In this document: piece by piece, positions 39,201-47,951 of the stretch | Position numbering within the stretch: the stretch's first letter is position 1 | How the letters are laid out: the number at the start of each line of letters is the position of its first letter | NCBI RefSeq assembly: GCF_009928525.1 | Contig: NZ_JAABOK010000004.1 | Coordinates: forward strand, 310,001 to 374,000 | Direction of reading: 5' to 3' | Source: Chitinophaga solisilvae | GTDB taxonomy: Bacteria; Bacteroidota; Bacteroidia; Chitinophagales; Chitinophagaceae | DNA: 64,000 nucleotides | Program-made: the position numbers and the translations under genes | Notes under the pieces: model-generated | What the model saw: only the letters and a program-made list of their open reading frames with translations | What the model was told of the DNA's origin: nothing | Database searches by the model: none

Positions 39201-42200
39201 AATCTCATATGGCCGGACGCCTTTTTCTGCTGATACAGATGGGCACATAGTTCCGGGAAAGTAGCGGTGTCCGTGAAAAAGGACCGTTCTATCAGCAACG
39301 GATATACGAAGGAGTGGGTTCCTGATCTGTTCATCTCCTCCTTGTTACGGCCTGCAATGTTCTCCCGGATACAGAAATCATAATCGGCTCCGCAGTAGTA
39401 CCGGGTCAGCAGCGTAAAGGCTGCCTTGAAGAAGAGATGCGGCTGAATGCCGTGCTGTGCACAGTATTGCGATATCTGCCGTGCCGTGGCGCCGTTGACT
39501 TCCAGCTGCTCGTTGATGATGTTGTCTTCCGTTGCCAGCGCCCCGTTGTAGGTAAGCGGTTGCACGGCAGACAACCGCTGACGCCAGTAGGTTTCTACCG
39601 CTGCAGTATCAAATTTTGCCAGCTGTTCCATCACGCTGACGCGGAAAGGCGCCTGTGGTGTAAGGCTGACAGGCAATCCGGCCTGCAGCTCCTGATACGT
39701 TTTGTACGCTTTCTCAAACATCAGCCTGATAGTGATACCATCTGTAAATACGTGGTGCGCACTCATTAAAGCGATGTAATGCTGGTCGCTCACTTTAAGC
39801 AGGTAATGCTTAAAATACGGCAGCTCCAGGTCCTGGCTTTCGCCGTATTGCTCTACGACAGACAGTATACTGTTTTCAGCTGTTATTTTTCCGCTGATAT
39901 CATCATACTGAAAATGCAGGGGCCCTTCCCTGAGCACGGCCTGATAGATAGTGCTCTCTTTGGTGATGAGCGCGGAACGCATGGTCACTTCCTGTTGTGT
40001 AATGGTTTTCATGGCTGCTTCCCATGCGGCAGCAGCTACCGGCTCATATATATCGAAGTAATAGAGCATGCGGAGCCGGTAGTTTTCCGGATCCAGCAGG
40101 CTGCTGATGGCAACATCGCGTTGTGTGGCATTCAGCGGATAGGCATCTTCATAGATGTTTTCATCCAGTTCCAGGTAGCGAAGCATCGCCTGGCTGTCTT
40201 CTACCGGCGGCGCATCCTGGCTGGCAGTATCTACTGCAGCGCTGATGGCTGCGATGGTTTGTGACGGCGCTGTGGCTATCGTACGGAGGATAGCGATGAA
40301 ATTTTCCGCCATCTTTTCAATGGTGGATAATCTGAACAGGCTTTTGGCATAGCTGAAGATGAGCGCTATTTCTTCTCCGTCGGTAACAACGGATGCAGAG
40401 ATGTCTGCTTTCACGCCTATATCGCTCCAGCCCATATCCACGGGATGAAGGGAGATATTGCCCGTCGCGGCCGGATGCGGCTCTGCATTGCGGTAACTGA
40501 AGAGGGTGCCGAACAGCGGATTGGCGTCTGTTGTCCGCACCAGTTCCAGCTTTTCCGCCAGTTCATCCATCGGGTACAGCTGATGATCCAGCGCGGTGAA
40601 GAAAGTATTCCGGAGCTGTTCCAGGAAAGCCGTGAAAGGTTGCTGCGGATCCAGGCTGGATTTAACCGGCAGCGTATTCACGAACATGCCCAGCAGATGA
40701 TCCAGGTCAGGGTGAATACGGCCAGCCACCGGAGTGCCCACCACTATGTTCTGTTTGCCTGAATAGCTTGACAGCAGCAGGTTGTAGGCTGCCAGCGTCA
40801 GCAGGAAAAGAGAACTGCCCTGTTCGTTGACGAATTGTTTCAGCTGTGCAGCCAGGGTTTTATCTATATGTGTCAGGTGCAGACCGCCTTCCAGATTTTT
40901 TTCTTTGGAACGGGGATAGTCTGCAGGCAGTTCCAGCGACGTATCTTTATCTGCAAATAATTCCATCCAGTACTGCCGGTTCTTTTCAAAAGCATGGCTG
41001 CGGCTGTACTGCTGTAACCAGGCGGCATAATCGTGGAACTGTATTTTCAGCGGCTGGAGGGCCTCCCCGTGATACAGCGCCATCAGTTCCTGGAGGAAAA
41101 CTTCCATGGAAATACCATCGCAGATGATATGGTGCGTGTCCAGCAGGAGGAAGCCCGCGTTGTTGCTTTGCTGAATGAACAGGCCCCGCAGCAATGGCGC
41201 CTGACTTAACTCAAACGGACGTACGAAATTATTGAAGTACTGCCGGGGATCAGGATGTGCATCCTGTATCACGGAGAGTGAGAAGGCGGCATCTGTAGTA
41301 ATGTGCTGGCGGATGGTTTCATCCGTAAAGCTGAAACTGGTTCTGAGTACGGCATGTCTGGCGATCAGCTGCTGCAGTGCAGCTTCCAGTTTACCGGTAT
41401 CCACTTCGCCTTTTACCTGCAGGATAGATGGCACGTTATAGTTGGTGGCGGCAGGATTCAGCATGTAACTGAGATACAGACCCGTTTGTGCAAAGGATGC
41501 GGGCGCCTGTGTGGCATCAGCAGCCACGGGGATTTCCAGCTGAACGGCTTTTTCTGTCTGCCTGATAAAGGCTGCCAGCTGCCGGATGCTGTTGTTGACG
41601 AACATCTGCCGTAACGGAATTTCTACCTGCAGTTCGCGGAGTATGATGGTGATGAGCCTGGCAGCTTTGAGGGAATGTCCGCCCAGCTGAAAGAAGTTAT
41701 CCTTCACGCTGACAGGAGAAACATGCAAGAGCTCCTGCCAGATGGCCAGCAGCCTTTCTTCCAGGGCATCTGCGGGCATATCTTCGGCAGTAAGCACACG
41801 TATTTCTTCTTCCGGCCGTGGTAATCTGCGCATATCGGTTTTGCCGTTGGCAGTGACGGGTATGTCCTTCAGCAGCATAAACCTGGCGGGAATCATGTAT
41901 TCCGGCAGGATACCGGCCAGGTAGGTATGCAGTTCTGTCATAACAACGGGCCCGGCAGGAACGATCCAGGCGCAGAGATATTTATTGCTGTATTCATCTT
42001 CCAGTGGCCCTACTACTACTTTATCCACCGCAGGATGATTCAGTAGTACGCTGGCTATTTCTCCCGGCTCTATGCGGTAACCGCGGATTTTTACCTGGTT
42101 ATCTTTTCTGCCGATGAAGATGATATTACCATCCTGCGTCCATCTGCCCAGATCTCCGGAGCGGTACATCTTTTGTCCGCTATGGAAAGGATCTGCTACA

Positions 42201-44074
42201 AATTTCTCTGCCGTCAGCGCTTCGTTGTTAAGATAGCCGGAAGCGACGCCTGCACCAGCAATACATATTTCGCCCGGAACACCGGCAGGAACGGGTTGCA
42301 GGGCATCGTTCAGGATATATACCCGCTGATTGCCCACCGGTTTGCCGATGGATACATTTTCGCCGGAAGGAGGAAGGGGCTCATACCTGAGTGCGCTGCA
42401 GAAAACGGTGGTCTCTGCAGGACCATACGCATTGAGGATTTCCAGACCCGGAATAAGTGTGCAGTAGTTATACAGCAGCGTGTCTTTGATCGCTTCCACT
42501 CCCACGAATAATTTGTTGAGGGCAATGGGGGTATTGTTCTGCTGCAGCTGATCGTAGAGATCTTTCAGCAATACCGGTGGAATATAGGCATGGGTGATCT
42601 GCTGCTTTTTCAGGAATGCGGCCAGGCGGCCGGCATCAAACAGATCGTCTTCATCCAGCACTACCAGGGTAGCACCGCTGGTGAGCGTCATGAAGAATTC
42701 GACGATGCTGGCGTCAAAGGAGATGTTGGCAAGTGCCAGCACGCGGTCGGTGATGTTAATACCGGACCGGAAATGCTGCTGGTAGGTCAGTACCAGGTTA
42801 GCAGCGCTGCCCTGTTTTATCGCAATGCCTTTAGGACGGCCGGTGGAACCGGAGGAGTAGATGATATAGGCGGTATCATCCGGAGTATGCGCTACCGTGA
42901 AATCCGCCAGGGTATCATCGCCGGTAATACTGTCCAGCAGCAGGATGCGGCTGCTGTCGTTACGAAAGCAATCTGCTTTCTGCTGCATCACCTGCTGCGT
43001 GGTGAGGATCATTTTTGCCTGGCTGTCCTGCAATATAAAATGGATGCGGTCATCCGGGTAATTAGCATCCACGGGCAGGTAGGCTGCGCCGGATTTGAGA
43101 ATACCCAGCATACCGGTAATCATCTTTTCAGAGCGGTCGCATACGAGTGCAACTACATCTCCTTTACCTATATTTCTTTCTTTCAGCAGGGTGGCTACCT
43201 GTAGCGCCTGAAGCTGTAGTTCGCTGTAGGAAAGGGTTTTGTTGCCATATACTACGGCCGGCTGTGCAGGATGCAGTGCTGCCTGTTTTTCGAACAACTG
43301 TGAAACAGTGAGATGCTGCTCCGGATAATCAACGGCAGTATCATTGAATGTTTCCAGCAACAACTGTTTTTCCGCGGCAGACAGAAAATCGATTCCTGCA
43401 ACCGTGATGGCTGGTTGTGCGGTGATGACCTGCAGGATACTTTCCATATGCGTAGCCATCTGTGTAATAAACCAGGGAGCATAACTGCCGGCACCCTGTA
43501 TTTCCAGCGCAAAGGAATTTTCTGTACGCCTGAAATCAAATGCCAGCAAAGATTGTGGCTGATAAATATTTTTTCCTGTCAGCGGCAGATAGGAAAATGA
43601 ATAATTAAAAAGGGATGATACCGGACCTGTCAGGGTTTCGTACCGCTCCGTAAATTTCTCAAACGGATAATCCCTGTGACGGTATGCTGCTTTAAGTTCT
43701 TCCTGGAAAGACTGCAGTAGTTGTCTGACCGTACTGGAGGGCAGCACCTGTGCGCTGAGGAACAGCGGTGATACTGACGGGCTTCCACCGGATAACACAG
43801 GAGCCGGACCAGCAGCCAGCAGGGAATCAGCGCCGGTATATTTATGCAGCAGCAGGAATAGTCCCGTAGCCAGGAACGCATAGATGGCAGTATCCTGGTC
43901 GTTGCAGACTTTCTTCAGCGCAGCGGCGGTAGGGTCCTGAAATATTAAAGTGTATGCATGACGTGTTTCCGTTGCCGCAGGCGTATTAACGGGGCTGACT
44001 GCAATCAGCTCCTGCCTGCCGGCTTTTTCCACCCAGTAATCAGTGGCAATTTTTAATTGAAGAGAGGTGTTCAT
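33281..44074 (-). CDS. Terminal NRPS of the hybrid operon: half-C, A-T-C-C-A(Orn)-T-C-A-T-TE
   Basis: 3597 residues from the ATG at 44074; the open frame starts at 44131, but that would overlap the previous gene. Order: a C-lobe-only condensation fragment (1-255, no HHxxxDG), A1 (pocket DAVYFGAVFK, unknown), T1 (S801), C (HHIICDG at 981), a second C-like domain in tandem (about 1300-1730, HHVFTDG at 1440), A2 (pocket DVGEIGSIDK, the classical Orn code), T2 (S2282 in GGQSL), C (HHIISDE at 2462, with Glu for the usual Gly), A3 (pocket DLMQVGSIYK, weakly Gly-like), T3 (S3310), and a type I thioesterase (S3431 in GYSAGG, H3562). It ends the assembly line and releases a linear acid or a ring. The half-C presumably docks to the full C domain at the end of the KS protein. 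No epimerisation domain is present. Confidence 0.95.
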   Translation of the reverse strand: MNTSLQLKIATDYWVEKAGRQELIAVSPVNTPAATETRHAYTLIFQDPTAAALKKVCNDQDTAIYAFLATGLFLLLHKYTGADSLLAAGPAPVLSGGSPSVSPLFLSAQVLPSSTVRQLLQSFQEELKAAYRHRDYPFEKFTERYETLTGPVSSLFNYSFSYLPLTGKNIYQPQSLLAFDFRRTENSFALEIQGAGSYAPWFITQMATHMESILQVITAQPAITVAGIDFLSAAEKQLLLETFNDTAVDYPEQHLTVSQLFEKQAALHPAQPAVVYGNKTLSYSELQLQALQVATLLKERNIGKGDVVALVCDRSEKMITGMLGILKSGAAYLPVDANYPDDRIHFILQDSQAKMILTTQQVMQQKADCFRNDSSRILLLDSITGDDTLADFTVAHTPDDTAYIIYSSGSTGRPKGIAIKQGSAANLVLTYQQHFRSGINITDRVLALANISFDASIVEFFMTLTSGATLVVLDEDDLFDAGRLAAFLKKQQITHAYIPPVLLKDLYDQLQQNNTPIALNKLFVGVEAIKDTLLYNYCTLIPGLEILNAYGPAETTVFCSALRYEPLPPSGENVSIGKPVGNQRVYILNDALQPVPAGVPGEICIAGAGVASGYLNNEALTAEKFVADPFHSGQKMYRSGDLGRWTQDGNIIFIGRKDNQVKIRGYRIEPGEIASVLLNHPAVDKVVVGPLEDEYSNKYLCAWIVPAGPVVMTELHTYLAGILPEYMIPARFMLLKDIPVTANGKTDMRRLPRPEEEIRVLTAEDMPADALEERLLAIWQELLHVSPVSVKDNFFQLGGHSLKAARLITIILRELQVEIPLRQMFVNNSIRQLAAFIRQTEKAVQLEIPVAADATQAPASFAQTGLYLSYMLNPAATNYNVPSILQVKGEVDTGKLEAALQQLIARHAVLRTSFSFTDETIRQHITTDAAFSLSVIQDAHPDPRQYFNNFVRPFELSQAPLLRGLFIQQSNNAGFLLLDTHHIICDGISMEVFLQELMALYHGEALQPLKIQFHDYAAWLQQYSRSHAFEKNRQYWMELFADKDTSLELPADYPRSKEKNLEGGLHLTHIDKTLAAQLKQFVNEQGSSLFLLTLAAYNLLLSSYSGKQNIVVGTPVAGRIHPDLDHLLGMFVNTLPVKSSLDPQQPFTAFLEQLRNTFFTALDHQLYPMDELAEKLELVRTTDANPLFGTLFSYRNAEPHPAATGNISLHPVDMGWSDIGVKADISASVVTDGEEIALIFSYAKSLFRLSTIEKMAENFIAILRTIATAPSQTIAAISAAVDTASQDAPPVEDSQAMLRYLELDENIYEDAYPLNATQRDVAISSLLDPENYRLRMLYYFDIYEPVAAAAWEAAMKTITQQEVTMRSALITKESTIYQAVLREGPLHFQYDDISGKITAENSILSVVEQYGESQDLELPYFKHYLLKVSDQHYIALMSAHHVFTDGITIRLMFEKAYKTYQELQAGLPVSLTPQAPFRVSVMEQLAKFDTAAVETYWRQRLSAVQPLTYNGALATEDNIINEQLEVNGATARQISQYCAQHGIQPHLFFKAAFTLLTRYYCGADYDFCIRENIAGRNKEEMNRSGTHSFVYPLLIERSFFTDTATFPELCAHLYQQKKASGHMRFISLGLQNSIIGQEKLSFYYNYQHFIVPDTASKTGVIRGVYHILDNQLELRVLELPDGFTLKLDYNEKIFSGAGFLHRLQHIFSQVLQTDMPLREVQYLHTAELQQLHEMGIHNGSKTDKNIPELFAAQVKRHPDNVAVVFKEQQLTYAALDKATDAVAAYLQQQGITAGDIVGIMVDRSEWMIVGVLGVLKAGAAYLPIDTSYPPERIRYMLEDCATKVLLTQSAWTSMHPSSVLIEDISATGARPAPVTILPEQLAYVIYTSGTTGNPKGVMVEHRALSNIDHAWRMAYQLDTFTPRLLQMAGFSFDVFTGDVVRILSNGGCLVICPAETRLDPASVYDLLSTHGINVLESTPALVMPLMDYIIEERLDLPLLKLLIVGSDTISLPAFKKLVDHLSPGIRVLNSYGVTETCIDAGFYETTSAALPAAGNTPVGKPLVNYSYFISNALQQRALPGQAGELWIGGTGVARGYINKPEITAQKFITDPYTRERVYRTGDLARWLPDGNLEFIGRSDNQVKVRGFRIELQEIENALLRDPEIREVVVTVYGAEQEKELVCWYVSHSGNPATDIKNRLQQQLPEHMIPSWFIPLEQLPVTHNGKVDRKALQDPLSHIDQQRAVNDVPATPAETMLLAIWQDILKRNKIGVHDNFFEMGGQSLRAMVLVSRIRKATAANISLKDIFRYPTISKLAAYIDQAVAGSYTPIPKAPVQEYYPLSSAQKRVFVISHFKGAEISHNICGGLRIQGPLDADRLEAAFQAMTDRHESLRTAFVLVNDEPVQVIHDHVNFHLERTRGSEADTSAATAAFIRSFNLAEAPLLRAAVMEISAEDHLLLYDIHHIISDEVSTGNFFRELWALYNHTALPALSVQYKDYVAWQQTLSGNGLIAKQKQYWLQQLQGELPVIDLPSDAPRPLAQTFDGNVHVLELSEDLVTQATGFIAARGITMNMLMLAVYNILVSKYTSLEDIVIGTPVAGRTHADLEQVIGMFVNTLAIRSYPSAEKTFEDFLLEIKTTALAAFENQDYPFEELVESLQLKRDPSRNPVFDLLFQFISHQPVESQGALSFRPHPMQVNIAKFDLTFFTVQSGSNIALMLNYNTNLFTEASMQRLAHHFRHILTQVLAAPQQQLKQIVLADEAETLLLKAFGGSPDVNAPRLTIPEVWKEIVQQHAAATAVETTSGSITFGELDEKSTALAICLQETYQVKTGDKVALMLQRTTDMPVTLMAILKTGAAYVPVDPQFPAQRIEYILSNSGCTMIVADKDYSYNLPLLNIHTAREATHRQELLPVNISPDDLAYIIYTSGSTGVPKGAMLEHVNLTSFVRNLEPVYGFRPGDKMLAISNITFDLSVMEILGSLLTGVCVLLAGDEELNDFPKIVDMIRTRQVNIVQMTPSRFLLFLQSTGLSFLHSVKTVVTGGEPVPRELFRGLRRYKHLRVFTSCGPTETTIYSTTDEVKDDRITIGKPLLNEQVLIVGDHGQLQPVNVVGEIYIAGSGVGRGYCNQEALTAEKFFRDENLSTERIYKSGDLGRWLADGRIECIGRKDTQIKLKGYRIELGEIENALAKMENIRVTAAIITTVNGEKQIATFYESEREYGYSTVRAFLADLLPSYMLPLFCIRVEKMPLTSSGKIDRKALDVLAQQQQAAERPFEEPAGPIQKALAAIWKDALQLERVGTTDNFFELGGNSIKLIQVLNRIKKELDVNIPLTTAFTYPTIKALAEKITMINEFGSVSAEEFYSVVNPGKEKTIFFFPPAIGYSFIYTALAEYFPDYTLCCFHFFEQEDRTAQYIQVMQELQPEGPLTFAGYSAGGNFAFEITKDTEAAGREVSDLIMIDSYCRHIAKAKTKEELDATVEAYYRIVDWSIFSVTPDYLETLKKNTMSKIAGYTTYMNGKTDDGTTNAHIHLLMSKEEWKAAEVSRNWSENSTSGFHTYDGTGLHPEMFNPEFITHNAGVIAGIMQQIQQRAEMQEHVMQ

Positions 44075-44114
44075 AATTAAACAAGGTTTTTTGCGGGACG
44101 AGACATGTTTCCGT

Positions 44115-47100
44115 TTAAAAATTAAAGGCAAAATTCAGATCATCTGCTTCCTGGGTATTTTCTTCCGGAAGCTTGAATGAAAATTCATGGATATGGTATG
44201 CCGGATGTTGCAGTATATCCTGCAACAGCGCCATGAACCGCTCTTTTATCAGTAGTATGGATTCTTCTTCAAACAACATGGTATTGTATTCCAGCTTTAC
44301 CGGCCAGTTGCCGGCTTTTTCGTTGACCTCCATCGTAAGGTCGAACTGTGCGGTGGCAGTATTCAGCGGATAAGGCGTTACCGTGATATTATCCAGGCGC
44401 ATGGCCGGAATATCGATATTCTGCAATACGAATACTGCATCAAACAACGGGTTCCGTGATGGTTCCGTTACCGGATTCAGTTTTTCCACCAGTCTGGCAA
44501 AAGGATAATCCTGGTGTTCATATGCATTCAGGGAATTTTCCTTTACTTCTGCCAGGAACTGCATAAAAGTTTTATCTGCTGCCGGCCTGTTTCTTAATAC
44601 CAGCGTATTGACGAACATCCCGATCACATTGTCCAGATCGCTGTGGGAGCGGCCTGCAATAGGAGAGCCTACGATGATCTCTTCCTGTCCGCTGTATTTA
44701 TGCAGCATAATGTTATAGGCTGCCAGCAACACCATAAAAGGTGTAGTGCCTGTAGATGCAGAGAGGGCCTGTACCTGTTGCACTACTTCAGCAGGAATAT
44801 CGAAATGTAATTTAGCGCCGGCGAATGCCTGTACAGTCCCGCGGGGCTTATCCACGGGCAGCTGTAACACCGGCAGGTTGCCGGAGAGCTGCTGCAGCCA
44901 GAACTGCTCCGGTGCAGCGAGTGCACCGTTGTTGAATAATTCATGCTGCCACATCACAAAATCCTTGTACTGTATTTTCAGTGGCGAAGGCGTCTGGCGG
45001 TGATACAGCTGTATCAGTTCTGACAGCAGCACGCCGAGTGACAGTCCGTCTGAAATGATATGGTGCATGTCGAACAGCAGCAGGTGTCTGTTGTCTGAAA
45101 GTGTGGCTACACCTGCCCGCAGCAGCGGCGCCTGGGTGAGATCAAACGGCTGTACGAAGGCGTCTCTGATAGCTTCCGGCGACTCGTGGCTGTTGATGGC
45201 CTGCAGCTTGAATTGTACAGCAGGTTGGATGACCTGTACGGGTGTTGCATTTTTTTCATGGAAGCTGGTACGCAGACTTTCATGCCGGTCGCATAGCGCC
45301 TGGAAGGCGGCTTCCAGCCGGCCGAAGTCAGGTGCGCCATCCAGCTGCCAGACAGCAGGCAGGTTATACACCAGCGTGTCGCTGTAGTTCTGCTGTATTA
45401 ACCAGAGGCGCAGCTGCGCTTCTGCCAGCGGGTAATGTTCCTGCGGCGCCGCAGGACGTATAGCCTTATACGTTATCCGCTGCGTGCCGTTGGCAACCAG
45501 CTCGTCCACGCTGGCAGCAAGGGTTTTGACAGTAGCAAAGGCAAATATGTCTTTGAAGATCAGTTTCAGCCCGAATTCTTTTTCGATAATGGAAATAACA
45601 CGGGTGGCCATCAGGGAGTGGCCGCCCAGGCGGAAGAAATCATCCTGGAGGGAAAGTGATTCCAGCTTTAATACGTCAATCCAGATGGCGGCGATCTTCT
45701 TCTCGGTAGGCGTCCAGTCATCACGCAGGATAGCCTGTACCACAGCGGGATCTGTTGTTGCGGAAGACATAGCTGTTGGCTGGGCGGGAGCTACGGGGGC
45801 CGTTACATCGGGAAGGATATTTTCCTGTGGTAACAGCTCTCTCAGCCAGCAGCGCAGTTTTTCAAACTGATAGGCAGGCAGTATAGCCTTACGGCCTTTT
45901 TCTGCTGCTGCATATTTTTGCCAGTCTGCCTCAAACTGCTGGAGGTATAGCGTTTGTGCTATCTCCAGCGGGGAGGTATTTACGCAGGCTACCTGATAGA
46001 GGAATGCCTTATCCGGATAGTTGATGGTACGGAGTCCGGCAGACAGGCATCCTTCCGGTCCCAGCTCCAGGAACAGCACGCGGGAGTCTGCCGTTTCCCT
46101 TTCGATCAGCCCTGTCAGTTTCTGTTCCAGGGAGGAGAAGGTAGTGTCGGCGGAATTGCATTGCTGCAGGGCTTCTTCGAGGGTAAGTTCCTGAAGGGCT
46201 ACCGCCACAACAAGGTCGCCGGTGCCTACGCCCAGCAGGTCAGAGGTAATCAGTCCTCTTTCTTCAGCGAAGCGGTACAGGGCATACTGCAATACAAATC
46301 TGCGGATGGCGTCTGTAGCGGTGGTATAATATGGTGCGCATTCGTCTGCATATTTTTTTATCTCCGGGTAAGTGCCGGTGATTTCCGTCAGCAGCTGTGT
46401 GCTGACCACTGCATCTCCGGAGAAAAGGAATATGATCTTCTTCACCGGTTCTTTCACCGTGGTGATGGCGGCGGCAGAGAGCTGACGCCACAGCGATGCT
46501 TTTGAGTCGGCTATCAGGGAAACCCGGTAAGGGTAATGATTGCGGCCGGTACTTAACGTATAGCTGATGTCGGGTAATGCGGCGCTGCCAGGCTCTGACA
46601 GGTAGCTGCCGAATTTATGCAGGTATGTCTGCAGGCTTTTTTCCGTGCGGGCAGAGAAACTGAATATATGCATACCGGTATCTTCATCCTGGCTGCCGGT
46701 TGCCGGCGCTTCTTCCAGCAGTATGTGGCAGTTGGTGCCGCTGAGGCCGAAGGAGCTGACGCCCGCTCTTCTCGGAAAGGGAGCGTCCCAGGCAGTATAG
46801 GCCGCGTTGACGTAGGTCACTGAATTTTTAAAGTCAATGAACGGATTGGGCTGATGGAAATGTACCGAAGGATACAGTTCCTTATGCTGGAGGGAGAGCA
46901 CTGCTTTTATCAGGCCGGAAATGCCCGCTGCGCTTCCGGTATGGCCGATATTACTTTTGATGGAAGACACTGCGCAGCAGTGTTTTTCCGCTGTATGTCC
47001 CCTGAAGGCGATGTCAATACCGGATATCTCAATAGGATCGCCGAGCTTGGTGCCGCTGCCATGTGCTTCTATATACGAAACGCTGGCAGGAGCTATACCG

Positions 47101-47951
47101 GCTTTAGTCCATACCTTGCGGATCACTTCTGACTGTGCCTGGCTGCTGGGGGCGGTGAGGCTGCCGGACAGCTGTGCGTCCTGGTTAGCCGCGCTGCCTT
47201 TGATGATGGCGTAAATAATATCATTATCTGCCAGCGCTTTGTCCAGGGGCTTCAGGAGTACGCAACCCACTGCTTCGCCGGCGCCGGCGCCATCTGCATC
47301 TGCAGCAAAGCTGCGGGTTTTGCCATCGCGGGACATGATACCGAGATCCGGATTACCGGTTTTTTCTTCGGGGAAAAGTATCAGGCGTACACCACAGGCC
47401 AGCGCGTAGGAGGCATCGCCGCTATGCAGTTCATTGCAGGCCATGTGCACCGCCAGCAGGGAAGAAGAGCAGGCGGTATCCAGCATAAGGGCGTTGCCCC
47501 TGAAGTTGAAGAAGCGCGCAATACGGCCGGCAGTGGTGGCATTGGTATTACCGGTGATGATGGTAGGGTCAAAGCGTTCTGCCAGCTGTGCGTATTCCTG
47601 TTCGGTATCTCCGATGAATACAGCAGTATCGGTGCCATGGAAGTAGTCGGCCGCATAGCCGGAACTGTCAATGGTTTCATACACCACTTCCAGCAGCAGC
47701 CGCTGATGAGGGTCCATATATTCTGCTTCGGCGCGGGAGATATTGAAAAACCGGTAGTCGAATTTATCGATGTCTTCCAGGTAACCTATTTCCATAAAGG
47801 ATTTACCGGGAGCCATGGTGGTGGCGGATCTCCTTTCAGCGGAAAATTCGCGTACGCTGTCTCTTCCTGCTGTCAGGTTCCTGCGCAGTTCGGCAATATT
47901 GCCAGCTTCGGGGAATCGTCCCGCCATTCCGATGATTGCAATATCTTTCAT
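44115..47951 (-). CDS. PKS/NRPS linker protein: KS, inactive AT-like region, carrier domain, condensation domain
   Basis: 1278 residues. The KS (1-430) is complete: C161 in DTACSSS, His in EAHGSGT and His in SNIGHT. Residues about 500-700 align in order with an acyltransferase but are degenerate: the nucleophile motif GHSxG is replaced by GVGTGD (T577), so it cannot load an extender. T follows (S779 in GGHSL), then a full C domain (HHIISDG at 963). The KS should join the peptide from the upstream NRPS to a C2 extender supplied in trans, leaving a beta-ketone because no ketoreductase is present, and the C domain should pass the chain to the next NRPS. The start codon overlaps the FkbH stop as ATGA, so the two are translationally coupled. 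The next gene starts 40 bases downstream. Confidence 0.93.
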   Translation of the reverse strand: MKDIAIIGMAGRFPEAGNIAELRRNLTAGRDSVREFSAERRSATTMAPGKSFMEIGYLEDIDKFDYRFFNISRAEAEYMDPHQRLLLEVVYETIDSSGYAADYFHGTDTAVFIGDTEQEYAQLAERFDPTIITGNTNATTAGRIARFFNFRGNALMLDTACSSSLLAVHMACNELHSGDASYALACGVRLILFPEEKTGNPDLGIMSRDGKTRSFAADADGAGAGEAVGCVLLKPLDKALADNDIIYAIIKGSAANQDAQLSGSLTAPSSQAQSEVIRKVWTKAGIAPASVSYIEAHGSGTKLGDPIEISGIDIAFRGHTAEKHCCAVSSIKSNIGHTGSAAGISGLIKAVLSLQHKELYPSVHFHQPNPFIDFKNSVTYVNAAYTAWDAPFPRRAGVSSFGLSGTNCHILLEEAPATGSQDEDTGMHIFSFSARTEKSLQTYLHKFGSYLSEPGSAALPDISYTLSTGRNHYPYRVSLIADSKASLWRQLSAAAITTVKEPVKKIIFLFSGDAVVSTQLLTEITGTYPEIKKYADECAPYYTTATDAIRRFVLQYALYRFAEERGLITSDLLGVGTGDLVVAVALQELTLEEALQQCNSADTTFSSLEQKLTGLIERETADSRVLFLELGPEGCLSAGLRTINYPDKAFLYQVACVNTSPLEIAQTLYLQQFEADWQKYAAAEKGRKAILPAYQFEKLRCWLRELLPQENILPDVTAPVAPAQPTAMSSATTDPAVVQAILRDDWTPTEKKIAAIWIDVLKLESLSLQDDFFRLGGHSLMATRVISIIEKEFGLKLIFKDIFAFATVKTLAASVDELVANGTQRITYKAIRPAAPQEHYPLAEAQLRLWLIQQNYSDTLVYNLPAVWQLDGAPDFGRLEAAFQALCDRHESLRTSFHEKNATPVQVIQPAVQFKLQAINSHESPEAIRDAFVQPFDLTQAPLLRAGVATLSDNRHLLLFDMHHIISDGLSLGVLLSELIQLYHRQTPSPLKIQYKDFVMWQHELFNNGALAAPEQFWLQQLSGNLPVLQLPVDKPRGTVQAFAGAKLHFDIPAEVVQQVQALSASTGTTPFMVLLAAYNIMLHKYSGQEEIIVGSPIAGRSHSDLDNVIGMFVNTLVLRNRPAADKTFMQFLAEVKENSLNAYEHQDYPFARLVEKLNPVTEPSRNPLFDAVFVLQNIDIPAMRLDNITVTPYPLNTATAQFDLTMEVNEKAGNWPVKLEYNTMLFEEESILLIKERFMALLQDILQHPAYHIHEFSFKLPEENTQEADDLNFAFNF

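Noticed and set aside
45800..46500. A working acyltransferase domain in the KS protein
   Set aside because: The nucleophile motif is GVGTGD, without the active Ser, and the conserved Gln-rich start motif is also absent.
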